Below, one piece after another: positions 49,198 to 59,542 of a stretch of DNA of 64,000 nucleotides. Every line of letters begins with the position of its first letter. Position 1 is the first letter of the stretch. A model generated the notes under the pieces. It saw nothing but the letters and a program-made list of their open reading frames with translations, was not told the DNA's origin and searched no databases. The position numbers and the translations under genes are program-made. This DNA comes from Chloracidobacterium sp. (lineage in GTDB: Bacteria > Acidobacteriota > Blastocatellia > Pyrinomonadales > Pyrinomonadaceae), in contig JABTUB010000001.1 in NCBI GenBank assembly GCA_015075585.1, positions 1,474,501-1,538,500 of the forward strand, read 5' to 3'.

Positions 49198-50644
49198 ATG
49201 CCGAGCGCAATCCGAAAAGTTTCCTGATAGACCGAAGCATCCCTTTCTTGGACTCGACCGGATCGGGATCCGATCCTGATGCCATTTCTTGAAGCATCTC
49301 TTTTCGTTCGGCGATGATATCGGTGATAGATTGAACGAGAAGAGGATTCTGCTCGAGAATGGGTTTCAGGGCCGAACGCCGTATCTGGATCACCTCAGTT
49401 TCGGCTAACGCAACAATATCAGCGGTCCGGGGCTGGCCGGTAAGAAGACTCATTTCACCAAAGAAGTCATTCTCAATAAGTTCGTTTACCGTCTTTCTTT
49501 TACCGTTATCAACCACCTGAACGGCGATGCGGCCGCGGCTGATCACGAACATAGAGTTTCCTTCGGTGCCTGAGCGGACGATGACCTCGCCGCGCGCGTA
49601 GATATGATTCTTTGAAGCAGCAGCAAGCCGGTCGATCTCACTTTCGGAGAGCGGGCCAAAGATCGGGATGCGTCGAAGGCGATCACTTGCCGCATCTGCG
49701 GCTTTTTCCGGAGTTTCTTCAACGGCATTGGCTTGGTTATAGATGATGCGCGTTGGGAAAGGAAAGTCGATGCCTTCACGCTGGAACGCATAAAGTACCC
49801 TTTCACGGATCAACGCGTCAGTGTCACTGAAACGAATATAGTCTTCGAGCCAAACCTTAACCTCCCATACTATCCAGCTGTCGGCAAGGTCTTGAATGCG
49901 GATCACAGGCGGCTTTGCGGGCGAGACATTTTCGGCACCGCGAATGGCATCACGAACGACCTGCGTTACTTTTGCCGGCGAAACGCCGTAAGGAGCAGTG
50001 AACGTTATTACGCGGGCGTTCAAATTATTCCTGGGTGCTACCTCGAAACTTTCTTTTCCAAGAACGGAGTTGCTGATCACATATAGTTTATTTTGAAGGG
50101 TGCGCAATTTTACGCCGCGCCATGAAATGCTCTCAACGACGCCCGAACCGCGATTAGGAATGGTAAGCATATCGCCGAGCTGAAATGGCTGGTCCGCCTG
50201 CATCGCAATGCCCGCGAACAAATTCCCGAGCGTATCCTGCAGAGCAAGGCCGACGACTATACCGAGTATCGTCGAACCTGTAAAGAGGGGCGCAAGCGAT
50301 ACATCAGGGTATTGCGTCTGAAAGATCACAAAGAACGCGATTATGTAAACGATTATCGAGAGAACGGTCTTCAGCAGCGACGTTGCCTCAGCGCCTGCGG
50401 AACGCTTGGCGGCTGCTTGCTGAAGGAGAAATGCAAGGAATCTTACGATCGCGATGACGATCACCATCGATAGGATGATCCTCGCGACCTTGACCACCGT
50501 TTCAAAAACGCCGGCGGACATCGTCGCAGTGAAGATCTCGCGCAGCGCCGTATGAAATATTGCTCCCAGAATGAGCAATGAACCGGCGAATGCAATTACA
50601 GTACCCGTCGAAATAGCTTTTTTGTAGATCAGGGTGAACGCCAT
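49196..50644 (-). CDS. MscS-type channel fused to a cyclic-nucleotide-binding domain
   Basis: A 482-aa inner-membrane protein. Four hydrophobic segments (about 12-32, 45-70, 85-108, 115-140) precede the MscS pore helix and beta domain (GLALQDTLGNLFAGIAMQADQPFQLGD, WRGVKLRTLQNKLYVISNS). A C-terminal cyclic-nucleotide-binding domain (about 325-445) contains the phosphate-binding cassette FGEMSLLTGQPRTADIVA. Bacterial cyclic-nucleotide-gated channels of this architecture respond mainly to cAMP and weakly or not to tension. It starts 6 bases after the NRAMP gene, so the two are probably co-transcribed. Confidence 0.93.
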   Translation of the reverse strand: MAFTLIYKKAISTGTVIAFAGSLLILGAIFHTALREIFTATMSAGVFETVVKVARIILSMVIVIAIVRFLAFLLQQAAAKRSAGAEATSLLKTVLSIIVYIIAFFVIFQTQYPDVSLAPLFTGSTILGIVVGLALQDTLGNLFAGIAMQADQPFQLGDMLTIPNRGSGVVESISWRGVKLRTLQNKLYVISNSVLGKESFEVAPRNNLNARVITFTAPYGVSPAKVTQVVRDAIRGAENVSPAKPPVIRIQDLADSWIVWEVKVWLEDYIRFSDTDALIRERVLYAFQREGIDFPFPTRIIYNQANAVEETPEKAADAASDRLRRIPIFGPLSESEIDRLAAASKNHIYARGEVIVRSGTEGNSMFVISRGRIAVQVVDNGKRKTVNELIENDFFGEMSLLTGQPRTADIVALAETEVIQIRRSALKPILEQNPLLVQSITDIIAERKEMLQEMASGSDPDPVESKKGMLRSIRKLFGLRSA

Positions 50645-50650
50645 CCGTGG

Positions 50651-51955
50651 CTAAAACATATCAGCAAGTGTCTTGCCAATCAACAACAGCGACAATATCG
50701 AGACGACACTTGTCGTTCCAAAGGCGAAGACGTTGTGAATAAAGCGGTTGCGGTATTCACCCATAAGGTCGCTCCTGTTTGCGAGAAGTACGATCGCAAT
50801 AAGCAAAACAGGCAGGAGAAGGCCGTTTATGCATTGCGTCCAAAGCAGAAGTTTGAACTGCGGCACGTTCGGAATGAGAGCGACAACGGCTCCGAGGATT
50901 ATCAGTGCCGTAAAAATGCCGAGAAAGATCGGAGCCTCCCGAAATGATCGTGAGATACCCTTCTCAAATCCCAGGGCTTCGCTGAGGCTGTACGCCGTAG
51001 CAAGCGGAAGCACGCCCATTGCAAGCATCGCTGCACCAAAAAGCCCGACGCCGAATAGATATTCGGCAAACTGTCCGACCACGGGAACGAGAGCCTGTGC
51101 CGCATCTGCCGCCGTTTCGATATGAACTCCGCGGCTATGAAGCGTCGCGGCGGTCGAGATCAGGATGAACGCCGCGATCAGATTCGCGAAAATGACTCCG
51201 ACGATAGCATCGGCCCTTGCCAGGCCGAGGTCTTCTTTATCGAGGCCTTTCTCGACAACGCCGCTTTGGACATAGATCTGCATAAAGGGCGTAATGGTCG
51301 TTCCGATCAGTGCCATGACAGTGAACAGGTAACCTGAATCAAGGTGAAAGGTCGGCCGAAGCATCTCTTGCCCTATCGTGCCCCAATCGGGCTTGGCAGC
51401 GAATGCGGCGATCACATACGCTAAAAATACGAGAGACATCAAGAGAAAGACCTTCTCTACACGTTTTGGGGTTCCGCGAACAACCAGCCACCAAATTCCT
51501 ATCGCTGTCAGCGGAACGGTCAGGTAGCTCGGGATCCCGAAGATCATCGAGGCTTGTGCTATACCGATAAATTCGGCGATTATTATGCCGAAATTGGCGA
51601 ACAACAATGCAAGCATCACCAGAGCCGTCCATCTGACGCCGAATTGTTCGCGGATCAGATCTGCAAGGCCTTGCCCGGTCACGACACCCATTCGGACGCA
51701 CATTTCCTGTGCAACGATGAAGAAGATCGTCATCGGGACGAATGTCCACAGAAGCGTATAACCGTAATCGGCACCGGCGGACGAATAGGTCGCAATGCCG
51801 CTTACCTCATCACCGGCCGCGGCGGCGATGAGGCCGGGGCCCAGAACGGCAAGATATGAGTAAAGCCTATACTCTTGAAGGGAGCGACGGATGCGCGACG
51901 TGCCACGGCGCAGACTTTGCGCGAACTTTTTCGGAAAAAAGCGTGCCACGTTCAT
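50651..51955 (-). CDS. NRAMP-family divalent metal transporter, non-canonical
   Basis: A 434-aa protein with about 11 transmembrane helices, opening LAVLGPGLIAAAAGDEVSG. In canonical NRAMP proteins TM1 carries DPGN and TM6 carries MPH, which bind Mn or Fe. Here the TM1 site reads GDEVSG and the TM6 region reads TTITPFMQIY, so the metal-binding Asn and Met are not where expected. It belongs to the NRAMP-related group in which specificity is often different (for example Mg, Al, or unknown). The 183 bases to the divergent ggt gene should hold both promoters. Confidence 0.88.
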   Translation of the reverse strand: MNVARFFPKKFAQSLRRGTSRIRRSLQEYRLYSYLAVLGPGLIAAAAGDEVSGIATYSSAGADYGYTLLWTFVPMTIFFIVAQEMCVRMGVVTGQGLADLIREQFGVRWTALVMLALLFANFGIIIAEFIGIAQASMIFGIPSYLTVPLTAIGIWWLVVRGTPKRVEKVFLLMSLVFLAYVIAAFAAKPDWGTIGQEMLRPTFHLDSGYLFTVMALIGTTITPFMQIYVQSGVVEKGLDKEDLGLARADAIVGVIFANLIAAFILISTAATLHSRGVHIETAADAAQALVPVVGQFAEYLFGVGLFGAAMLAMGVLPLATAYSLSEALGFEKGISRSFREAPIFLGIFTALIILGAVVALIPNVPQFKLLLWTQCINGLLLPVLLIAIVLLANRSDLMGEYRNRFIHNVFAFGTTSVVSILSLLLIGKTLADMF

Positions 51956-52138
51956 ATTTTCTACTACCGTCGTCAGTCATTGGTGCTGCGCCAGAATGCG
52001 TGCTTTCTGAATATATCGCGTTTTCTTTTGCTAAGCCAACTGCGACCGGCCGGTGCTTCAGATCTTCTGACGTGCCGATGTGATCAACCATTGAGGCCGG
52101 CAGTTTCGGCATGTCGCAGCTTTTGCTACTATACGCGT

Positions 52139-53842
52139 ATGCAAATGAAGATAAGAGCACTCACCGGCATTGCAATACTGACTATTGCGGTTGGCGTACG
52201 TGCGGCATCGCCCGCACCCGTTCGCGGCCAGCATGCGATCGTCACATCGCAGCATGAACTCGCATCGGCGATCGGTGTGGATATTCTGAAAAAGGGCGGG
52301 AACGCTGTTGATGCGGCGATCGCGGTCGGCATCGCTCTTGCCGTGGTATATCCCGAGGCCGGCAACATCGGCGGCGGCGGTTTCATGCTTATTCGCGATG
52401 CCAAAGGGGCAACCCACGCGATCGACTACCGTGAAATGGCACCCGCCGCGGCGACCCGCGATCTTTTCATCGATGGCAACGGCAACTTGATAATCGGCGA
52501 GGGCGGATCGACGGTAGGATATCGTGCATCAGGTGTGCCGGGAACTCTTGCGGGTTTTGAACTTGCCTTTCGCAAATACGGATCGGGCCGCGTGTCTTGG
52601 CAGGAGCTTGTCGAGCCGGCACGCAAGCTTGCCCGCGACGGATTTGTTTTAAGCGACAGGCTTGCTCGGCTCTTCATCTCATACAAGGACACGCTTGCGA
52701 AATATCCGGAAAGCCGCCGCATCTTCCTGCGCGACGGCGAGTACTTCAAAGAAGGCGATGTTTTGCGGCAGCCCGAACTCGCTCTTACGCTGGCGCGGAT
52801 CGGGCAGTTCGGTGCCCGTGAGTTCTATACCGGCGAGACCGCAAGGGCGATCGCCGCCGACATGAAGGCGAACGGCGGGTTGATAACACTGGAAGACCTC
52901 AAGAATTACACCGCCAAAGAGCGCGAACCGCTCAAAGGTACATATCGCGGATATGACATCATATCGATGCCGCCGCCGAGTTCGGGCGGCATTGTGCTGC
53001 TTGAAACGCTGAATATGCTTGAAAAATTCGATCTCAAGCCCCTCGGTTATAATTCCGCGGCTAAGTATCACCTGATCGCGGAAGTCGAACGCCGGGCATT
53101 TGCCGATCGAGCGGAATATATGGGTGACCCCGACTTTTCGGATGTCCCGACGGCAGGCTTGACCGACAAGAAGTACGCGGTTAGCCGAGGCGAGGATATC
53201 GACCCTCTTCGTGCTTCGGACAGCCGCAAGATAGGAGCAGGCCGCGTTGCGGGGCATGAATCGAACGACACTACACACTTTACCGTAATCGATAAGGACG
53301 GATCTGTCGTTACCAATACCTACACCATCAACGATCTTTACGGCTCCCGTGTAACGATCAAGGGAACCGGCATCCTGATGAATGATGAGATGGATGATTT
53401 TGCCGCGCAACCCGGAAAGGCGAATATGTTCGGGCTTATCCAAGGCGAACGCAACAAAGTGGAAGGTAGAAAGAGGCCTCTTTCGTCAATGACACCGACG
53501 ATCGTTCTGAAGAAGGACGGCTCGGTCTGGTTCGCTCTCGGTGCACGCGGCGGCCCGCGCATCATCTCAGCTGTTCTGCAGACGGTTGTGAATGTTATCG
53601 ATCACGGCCTCGATATTCAGGCCGCGATCGATGCACCGCGTATCCATCATCAGTGGATGCCGGACGATCTTTTGTTCGAACCGGAGATATCAACCGATAC
53701 GCAAAAGGTGCTTTCGGCGTTCGGCCACAAACTCACCGGGCCGGGCTATGTCGCGTCGGGAACTGCAATAATGATAGACGATAAGGGTGTTCGTCTGGGT
53801 GCGGTCGATTCGCGGGGTGACGGCTGTGCGTTGGGCTATTGA
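52139..53842 (+). CDS. ggt: Gamma-glutamyltransferase, periplasmic
   Basis: A 567-aa enzyme that hydrolyses or transfers the gamma-glutamyl group of glutathione. The start at 52139 gives a signal peptide (MQMKIRALTGIAILTIAVGVRA); the frame continues upstream only into the NRAMP promoter region. GGNAVDAAIAVGIALAVVYPEAGNIGGGGFM is the large-subunit signature. Autocatalytic cleavage should occur before T378 in NDTTHFTVIDKDGS, making T378 the nucleophile. GARGGPRIIS is in the small subunit. The last bases overlap the convergent zinc-ribbon gene by 7. Confidence 0.95.
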   Translation: MQMKIRALTGIAILTIAVGVRAASPAPVRGQHAIVTSQHELASAIGVDILKKGGNAVDAAIAVGIALAVVYPEAGNIGGGGFMLIRDAKGATHAIDYREMAPAAATRDLFIDGNGNLIIGEGGSTVGYRASGVPGTLAGFELAFRKYGSGRVSWQELVEPARKLARDGFVLSDRLARLFISYKDTLAKYPESRRIFLRDGEYFKEGDVLRQPELALTLARIGQFGAREFYTGETARAIAADMKANGGLITLEDLKNYTAKEREPLKGTYRGYDIISMPPPSSGGIVLLETLNMLEKFDLKPLGYNSAAKYHLIAEVERRAFADRAEYMGDPDFSDVPTAGLTDKKYAVSRGEDIDPLRASDSRKIGAGRVAGHESNDTTHFTVIDKDGSVVTNTYTINDLYGSRVTIKGTGILMNDEMDDFAAQPGKANMFGLIQGERNKVEGRKRPLSSMTPTIVLKKDGSVWFALGARGGPRIISAVLQTVVNVIDHGLDIQAAIDAPRIHHQWMPDDLLFEPEISTDTQKVLSAFGHKLTGPGYVASGTAIMIDDKGVRLGAVDSRGDGCALGY

Positions 53843-54399
53843 GGGCCGTCCTCGATGTGTAACGCCCTGGTCGTTGCTTCGGTAACGCTGCCCGGATCAC
53901 GAAGATCATCATCCCGCCAATTACCGGTTTTCGGCGCACCATAAAGATCCACAGGTATTGAGTGTGCCGGCGGAAGCGCCGCCGCAACATCTCCGGCCTC
54001 AGGCATGGCAGATTCACCCGTGTTCGGCATCACTCGTTTCGAGGTCGGCAGGAGAAAGATCGATGCGAGCATTATCAGCATTGTCCCGAAAACGCCAATG
54101 ACCGCTATCAAGCCTATCAATTCCTCCGGTGCTCCGAGTATCCCAAGGCATGAGGTCATAAAAAGTGTAAAAAAGATGAACCAAAATCCGCCGAACACCA
54201 AGCCGTTCCGCTTTGAAAAGAAAGGCCTTTTGCCGGCTGTCTGAGCCGTTTCGGTAGGCTGAGGCAGCCGTCCGCCGTTGCGGATCAGCTCCGAGACAAC
54301 GGTAAGCGGCATTCCGCAGCGTGAGCAAAACCTCACTTCATTCGATAGCTGATGTTGGCCGCAGCTTGGACAGTGCACAATAAAATCACTCCGGATCAA
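53836..54399 (-). CDS. Zinc-ribbon membrane protein
   Basis: A 187-aa protein with an N-terminal zinc ribbon (CPSCG at 10-14 and CSRCG at about 29-33), a linker, two transmembrane helices (about 69-90 and 96-118, FGGFWFIFFTLFMTSCLGIL and LIAVIGVFGTMLIMLASIFLL) and a disordered C-terminal tail. No enzyme motif. Proteins of this layout are frequent in Acidobacteriota and have no assigned role. Confidence 0.75.
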   Translation of the reverse strand: MIRSDFIVHCPSCGQHQLSNEVRFCSRCGMPLTVVSELIRNGGRLPQPTETAQTAGKRPFFSKRNGLVFGGFWFIFFTLFMTSCLGILGAPEELIGLIAVIGVFGTMLIMLASIFLLPTSKRVMPNTGESAMPEAGDVAAALPPAHSIPVDLYGAPKTGNWRDDDLRDPGSVTEATTRALHIEDGPQ

Positions 54400-54463
54400 A
54401 ACGGTCGGTCAATAGGATAGAACGAAACATATCAGAAAAAGTTCACACGGCGAAACACCACAG

Positions 54464-54940
54464 CTATCGTCTGCCCAATGACCGTCCGGTCAATATCTCA
54501 AATATCGCCGTCGCCTTGCCCTGATAGTGTTCGGACCGTGCAAGCGTGTCAAGGAATATCTCAAGAACTGAGCGAAGCGCGACCGGTGAGGGTATCGCTC
54601 GCAGGAGGTCGTCGTCGGCCATAAAGTAGCCGAATCCTTTCCGGCGTGTTGCTTCGGTTTCGTCGAGGTACTCATTTATCGCATCCTTGGTCGAAAGTTT
54701 TTCGGGAAGGGTCCACTCAAAGGGATCATCCCAAAGCCTTGTCGTGATGCCGCCGAAGGTCATTTCGACCATGGCGGCTGAGCGGAGAACACATTCGCCG
54801 ACTGAAGATGTCGCGTAAAGACGCCTATCATTTGCGGGGCGTCGGAATAACATCTCAAAAGGCACGGCTTCTATCAACGAGCGCGAACGTTGATCAATGC
54901 TGCGAAACGCTTTGTCGAAATGCTCGATCACTGCTCCCAT
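54464..54940 (-). CDS. Hypothetical protein, DinB-like fold suspected
   Basis: A 158-aa, mainly helical soluble protein. IEHFDKAFRSIDQRSRSLIEAVP, SVGECVLRSAAMVEMTFGGI and a C-terminal LRSVLEIFLDTLARSEHYQGKATAIFEIL follow the spacing of DinB/YfiT-like four-helix proteins, but the three metal-binding histidines of that family are not clearly present (His8 and His138 only). Function unknown. GC content and codon use are like the neighbours. Confidence 0.55.
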   Translation of the reverse strand: MGAVIEHFDKAFRSIDQRSRSLIEAVPFEMLFRRPANDRRLYATSSVGECVLRSAAMVEMTFGGITTRLWDDPFEWTLPEKLSTKDAINEYLDETEATRRKGFGYFMADDDLLRAIPSPVALRSVLEIFLDTLARSEHYQGKATAIFEILTGRSLGRR

Positions 54941-55038
54941 CAGTCGTCGATTCTAACACTGTTACAGTTGCTTCACGCTATTGATTTTGCGATTCTACTG
55001 GACGAAGCAGCTACAACCGATACGGAGCGGTCAGGGAA

Positions 55039-55968
55039 GTGCATTTCATTTCGAACATAGCGGCGGCCCAACGCATACAGGTGCCTGAGTGGTATTCCGC
55101 TCGGATCTGGACGTTCAATGCTGTTTCGGATGACGGCAGTGAGGCACTCTGCATCAGTTTCATCGATCCGCTCGGCGACAAAGCCTTATCACCTGTTGTC
55201 GAACTCGTATATTCCGTCAAAGGCCATGCGCGCGCTCGTTCGTATTGCGAATTGGCGGGAACTGCAGTCGAGGTTAGCGAGCGCGGTTGCGTTTTTGGCC
55301 GGAGCCGTTTTAACTCGGATGATGTCGAGTATGGCGGCGGATATCTGGTCGAGCTTGACCTTTCGACCGCGCTTGGCGACATCACGGCACACTTTGAGTG
55401 GCTCGCAGTTGAAAGCGATGTGATCGACGGCATCGGTGCTCTTAACGTCGCGACACCGAGAGCCGATGTTACGGGGAAAATAGTGCGTAGGGCGAGGGGG
55501 CGTGAAAAGGTCTTTCAATTTCGCGGCACGGGCTGGCATTCCTTTTCGCTGAAACATGCGTCCGAACCGCCCAGGTTTACCGGTTGTGTGCATTTTGTTG
55601 ACAGAACCGCAGTTATCGATTCGATGCCGGACACGGCATTTGCACTGTGCGTTGCCGACGAAACGGCCGTGGAACACATTCTGAAAAGCGTTCGGTGCAG
55701 AAAAAGACTTAGTATGTACGGATTGCGCTATCCCGCGTTTATCGAGTATGAGAGCGAAGGAATGATACTCAGGCTGGAGCCGCGCACTGTTATCGATTCC
55801 CGGCCATTCTCGATCAGAACGGTCAACGATGTAACTCTTAGATCTTCAGACGGCAAAGTGAGGCGTTCCGCAGGAATATTCGAATTCACAAAGGAGTGCC
55901 GGCGGCCCGCATCTGTTTTCGAGATACTGGCATCACATAGAAAAGGCCGTTCGCTCAGCGAAGTTTGA
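55039..55968 (+). CDS. Hypothetical protein, AttH/CrtC-like lipocalin fold suspected
   Basis: A 309-aa protein with no signal peptide, GTG start at 55039 with CAGGGA upstream. The opening WYSARIWTFNAVSDDGSEALCISFID resembles the WYFDA-SDDG(x)A segment of CrtC/AttH-like double-lipocalin proteins (carotenoid 1,2-hydratase and relatives); FHWLAVESDVIDG-like FEWLAVE and the second beta-rich half (GTGWHSFSLKHASEP ... VHFVDRTAVID) fit two barrels. No other carotenoid gene is in the window, so a role in carotenoid synthesis is not supported. The end overlaps the convergent YbjQ gene by 14 bases. Confidence 0.5.
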   Translation: MHFISNIAAAQRIQVPEWYSARIWTFNAVSDDGSEALCISFIDPLGDKALSPVVELVYSVKGHARARSYCELAGTAVEVSERGCVFGRSRFNSDDVEYGGGYLVELDLSTALGDITAHFEWLAVESDVIDGIGALNVATPRADVTGKIVRRARGREKVFQFRGTGWHSFSLKHASEPPRFTGCVHFVDRTAVIDSMPDTAFALCVADETAVEHILKSVRCRKRLSMYGLRYPAFIEYESEGMILRLEPRTVIDSRPFSIRTVNDVTLRSSDGKVRRSAGIFEFTKECRRPASVFEILASHRKGRSLSEV

Positions 55969-56269
55969 CCGCCGTGCCGTACGCAAGTACTTCCGTCGCA
56001 GCCTGCGAAAACTCGGTGGCGTCGTAGCGCATACCGATCACTGCATCGGCACCTATTTCATGAGCGTGAGCAACCATTCGATTGAATGCCTCCATTCGGG
56101 CGTGCTCGCAGACATGAGCCCATTCCTCGATATTGCCGCCCGCTAACGACTTAAGGCCGCCTATTATGCCGCGGCCGATGCCGGTCGCGCGTACTACTAT
56201 CCCGCGAACAACTCCCTGATATTCAGCGATCTGTCGCCCTTCTATTTCGAATCCGGTCGTAACTATCAT
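55955..56269 (-). CDS. YbjQ/UPF0145 family protein
   Basis: A 104-aa pentameric-fold protein of the YbjQ family: TGFEIEGRQIAEYQGVVRGIVVR near the N-terminus, ARMEAFNRMVAHAHEIGADAVIGMRYDAT and VLAYGTAV at the end. The family has been called heavy-metal binding, but no conserved ligand set is obvious here. Single-gene unit, convergent with the preceding gene. Confidence 0.92.
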   Translation of the reverse strand: MIVTTGFEIEGRQIAEYQGVVRGIVVRATGIGRGIIGGLKSLAGGNIEEWAHVCEHARMEAFNRMVAHAHEIGADAVIGMRYDATEFSQAATEVLAYGTAVKLR

Positions 56270-56318
56270 TGCTGTGGGTCAAAGGCATTGGACGGCCTTT
56301 GCGTCCTAGAGAGGGAAG

Positions 56319-56393
56319 TGGCAGCGCCTACGGGAATTGAACCCGTCTTTCAAGATTGAGAATCTTGCGTCCTAACCGATAGACGAAGGCGCC
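56319..56393 (-). tRNA. tRNA-Glu (anticodon CTC)
   Basis: On the complement the acceptor GGCGCCT pairs with AGGCGCT (one G-U), the D arm reads GTCTATCGGTTAGGAC, the anticodon loop is TTCTCAA in a CAAGA/TCTTG stem, and the T arm has GGTTCAATTCC. The discriminator is G and the 3' CCA is encoded (TGG at 56319-56321). Anticodon CTC reads GAG. Confidence 0.95.
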
Positions 56394-56482
56394 GCATATC
56401 GAAACAAGAGTATAAATTCGATCAATACGGCTGTCAAAGCAGTACGCAATGGGGCATTTTGGGAATTGAACGCTCGCCGACT

Positions 56483-56488
56483 TATAAT
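56483..56488 (+). promoter_or_regulatory. Candidate -10 box upstream of acnA
   Basis: A perfect TATAAT 29 bases before the acnA ATG. A good -35 element at 16-18 bp is not evident. AGGAG at 56496-56500 is too far from the ATG to be a standard ribosome binding site. Confidence 0.35.
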
Positions 56489-56516
56489 AGCTCTTAGGAG
56501 TTCGTTAAATTTTGCT

Positions 56517-59396
56517 ATGAAACATTCGATCTTTGATTCCAGACGGAGCTTCACAACGGGTGACGGTTCGGAAGGTTCGTATTATTCGCTGCCTGCGCTT
56601 GAGGCCGCCGGCCTTGGCAAGATATCACGCCTTCCGATCTCTGTCAGGATCGTTCTTGAGAGTGTTCTGAGGAACTTCGACGAAGGGCAAAGGGTCAGTG
56701 AAGCAAATATACGGGCACTTGCTGCATGGCAGGCGAACGGCGATCGCACCGAAGAGATACCGTTTGTCGTCGCCCGCGTCATATTGCAGGATTTTACCGG
56801 CGTTCCGCTCCTTGTGGATCTCGCTGCGATGCGGACCGCTGTGGCCCGCCTCGGTAAAGATGTAGGTGTCATCGAGCCGCTCGTGCCTGTTGACCTCGTG
56901 ATCGACCACAGCGTTCAGGTCGATTACGCAGGAAATAATGCCGCCTTCGAGCGAAATATGGAGATCGAGTTCAAACGGAATGAGCAACGGTATCGTTTCC
57001 TTAAATGGGGTATGCAGGCTTTCAATGGCTTTAGCGTTATACCGCCGGGAATTGGTATCGTCCATCAGGTTAATCTCGAATACCTTGCAAAGGGCGTGTT
57101 CGAGCGTGACGGCGTTTACTTTCCCGACAGCCTTGTCGGGACCGATTCGCACACAACAATGATCAACGGGCTCGGCATTGTTGGGTGGGGCGTCGGCGGC
57201 ATCGAAGCCGAAGCCGGAATGCTCGGCCAGCCGGTGTATTTCCTGACGCCGGACGTCGTAGGCGTGCACCTTACGGGCGAATTGCCACAGGCCGCAACTG
57301 CCACGGACCTCGTTCTTCGTATTACTGAAATGCTGCGGAAGGCCAATGTCGTCGGTAAATTCGTCGAGTTTTTCGGCGAAGGCGCTGCGGCTCTGAATGC
57401 GACCGACCGCGCCACCATCGCGAATATGTCGCCGGAGTACGGGGCCACAATGGGATTCTTCGGCGTTGACGGCAAAACGCTCGATTATTTTGCTAATACC
57501 GGCCGCAGCGACGAACACATCGAGACGATTCGCCGGTATTACGAGGCACAGGAAATGTTCGGGCTGCCAAAGAGCGGTGAAGTTGATTACTCCTCCGTCG
57601 TTGAACTTGACCTCAGCACTATCGTACCGGCTGTGGCCGGCCCTCGGCGGCCGCAAGACCGGATCGAACTGCCCAACCTTGAGGCAAAATTCGAGGAGCT
57701 TTTCGCAAAGCCGATCACTGACGGCGGCTTTGGTAAAGATGAGGATCATCTTGGCGACCGGTTCGCCTTGAAGGATCGCCCCGGATCTCTGGGGTGTATC
57801 GAGGGCGGCGGTGAGCAAAGCTCGCGGACAGCTCCAACGCCGGTTAGCAACGGCGTTTCAACAAAGAATACAAGCACGCTTACGGAATTTGAAATGATGA
57901 ACAACCGGCCGACGCCGAACTGTGTCGATCATACTGAGATCGAAACAGCAGGCCCGGGTATGACGGTCGGCCATGGCGATGTGCTGATAGCGGCGATCAC
58001 GTCATGCACCAACACTTCGAATCCCGCAGTTATGCTTGCAGCCGGACTTTTGGCGAAGAATGCGGTTGAGAAAGGCTTGAAAGTGCCGCCCTATGTAAAG
58101 ACCTCGCTTGCTCCGGGTTCGCGTGTCGTAACAGAATATTTGGAGAAGACCGGACTGCAGAAGTATTTGGACACGCTTGGCTTTGAACTCGTCGGCTACG
58201 GATGCACTACCTGCATCGGCAATTCGGGCCCGCTCGATCCTGCGATCGAGGAAGAAGTGGTCGCTAACGACGTCATTGCCGCATCGGTGCTTTCGGGAAA
58301 CAGAAACTTCGAGGCGCGCGTGCATCAGAACATCAAGGCTAATTTTTTGATGTCGCCGCCACTTGTCGTTGCTTTTGCGCTTGCAGGAACGATCCGGACC
58401 GACCTCTACAACGAGCCTCTCGGCAAGGGAAGCGACGGAAACGACGTATATCTGAAGGATATCTGGCCGTCGCTCGACGAAGTGAAGAACATTCTTTCAG
58501 TGGCGTATGATGCGGAAAAATATCGTAAGATGTATTCCGCATTCGCGGATAAGAATCCGCTTTGGAATGAGATAACTTCTTCTACCGGCGAGACTTACCA
58601 TTGGGATGCCGATTCAACGTATATTCAGGAGCCTCCGTATTTCGAGAACTTTGGCAAAGGGGCAGAAGCCATCGCCGACATCAAGGAGGCCAGGGCGTTA
58701 GCGGTCTTTGGCGACTCGGTGACGACGGATCATATCTCACCTGCAGGTGCTATCAAGTCCGATTCGCCCGCCGGTAAATATCTTCAGAGCCTCGGCGTCG
58801 AGCCGAAGGACTTCAACTCATACGGTTCTCGCCGCGGTAATGATCGGGTGATGCTTCGCGGTACGTTTGCCAACGTTCGGATCAAGAATAGGATGGTCTC
58901 ACCGGTCGAGGGCGGCTTTACAAAACATCAGCCTGACAGTGCCGAAATGTCGATCTACGACGCCGCTATGCTCTATAAGCAAGAAGCGACGCCGCTGGTG
59001 ATCTTCGCGGGCAAGGAGTACGGCACGGGAAGTTCGCGCGATTGGGCAGCGAAGGGAACGGCTTTGATGGGCGTGAAGGCGGTCATTGCAGAGAGTTTTG
59101 AGCGTATCCACCGTTCGAACTTGGTCGGAATGGGCGTTCTGCCGCTTCAATTCAAGGACGGTACTTCTGCAGAGTCGATCGGCCTTGACGGTACGGAAAC
59201 GTACGATATTACCGGCATTTCCGGCGATACTATCAGGCCCCGGCAAGATCTGTTGCTTACGATCCGAAGAAGCGACGGGTCAACTCAAGAGGTGCCGCTA
59301 AGGCTGCGTATCGATACGCCGATCGAGATCGATTATTACAAGGCCGGCGGCATACTGCCATTCGTTCTTAAACAGTTGGTCAGTGGTTCAGAATAA
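56517..59396 (+). CDS. acnA: Aconitate hydratase A
   Basis: A 959-aa TCA-cycle enzyme (citrate to isocitrate). The start at 56517 gives [12 protein letters not shown]. Iron-sulfur ligands are in [10 protein letters not shown] and [23 protein letters not shown] and the C-terminal swivel domain with [14 protein letters not shown] and [10 protein letters not shown] are intact. It is about 60 residues longer than usual because the linker before [16 protein letters not shown] carries an extra Gly/Ser/Thr/Asn-rich stretch (bases about 57760-57950), part of which is encoded by a GC-rich hairpin. Confidence 0.95.
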   Translation: MKHSIFDSRRSFTTGDGSEGSYYSLPALEAAGLGKISRLPISVRIVLESVLRNFDEGQRVSEANIRALAAWQANGDRTEEIPFVVARVILQDFTGVPLLVDLAAMRTAVARLGKDVGVIEPLVPVDLVIDHSVQVDYAGNNAAFERNMEIEFKRNEQRYRFLKWGMQAFNGFSVIPPGIGIVHQVNLEYLAKGVFERDGVYFPDSLVGTDSHTTMINGLGIVGWGVGGIEAEAGMLGQPVYFLTPDVVGVHLTGELPQAATATDLVLRITEMLRKANVVGKFVEFFGEGAAALNATDRATIANMSPEYGATMGFFGVDGKTLDYFANTGRSDEHIETIRRYYEAQEMFGLPKSGEVDYSSVVELDLSTIVPAVAGPRRPQDRIELPNLEAKFEELFAKPITDGGFGKDEDHLGDRFALKDRPGSLGCIEGGGEQSSRTAPTPVSNGVSTKNTSTLTEFEMMNNRPTPNCVDHTEIETAGPGMTVGHGDVLIAAITSCTNTSNPAVMLAAGLLAKNAVEKGLKVPPYVKTSLAPGSRVVTEYLEKTGLQKYLDTLGFELVGYGCTTCIGNSGPLDPAIEEEVVANDVIAASVLSGNRNFEARVHQNIKANFLMSPPLVVAFALAGTIRTDLYNEPLGKGSDGNDVYLKDIWPSLDEVKNILSVAYDAEKYRKMYSAFADKNPLWNEITSSTGETYHWDADSTYIQEPPYFENFGKGAEAIADIKEARALAVFGDSVTTDHISPAGAIKSDSPAGKYLQSLGVEPKDFNSYGSRRGNDRVMLRGTFANVRIKNRMVSPVEGGFTKHQPDSAEMSIYDAAMLYKQEATPLVIFAGKEYGTGSSRDWAAKGTALMGVKAVIAESFERIHRSNLVGMGVLPLQFKDGTSAESIGLDGTETYDITGISGDTIRPRQDLLLTIRRSDGSTQEVPLRLRIDTPIEIDYYKAGGILPFVLKQLVSGSE
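57836..57857. repeat. GC hairpin inside the extended acnA linker
   Basis: Arms AACGCCG (57836-57842) and CGGCGTT (57851-57857) around an 8-base loop, in the middle of the non-family linker. Possibly part of a palindromic insertion; weak alone. Confidence 0.4.
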
Positions 59397-59542
59397 GTAT
59401 CGTACAGGGCGTAGGTTAAGTAACTCCCACTGATCGGTCCGTCGCCGGAAAGATATTTCTTGGCTTTTTTTGCCAAACAATGTAAATTTCTTATAGCTTC
59501 CATTGCGGATGCTGCGCGCGTTCATTATACCGGGAGGATGAT

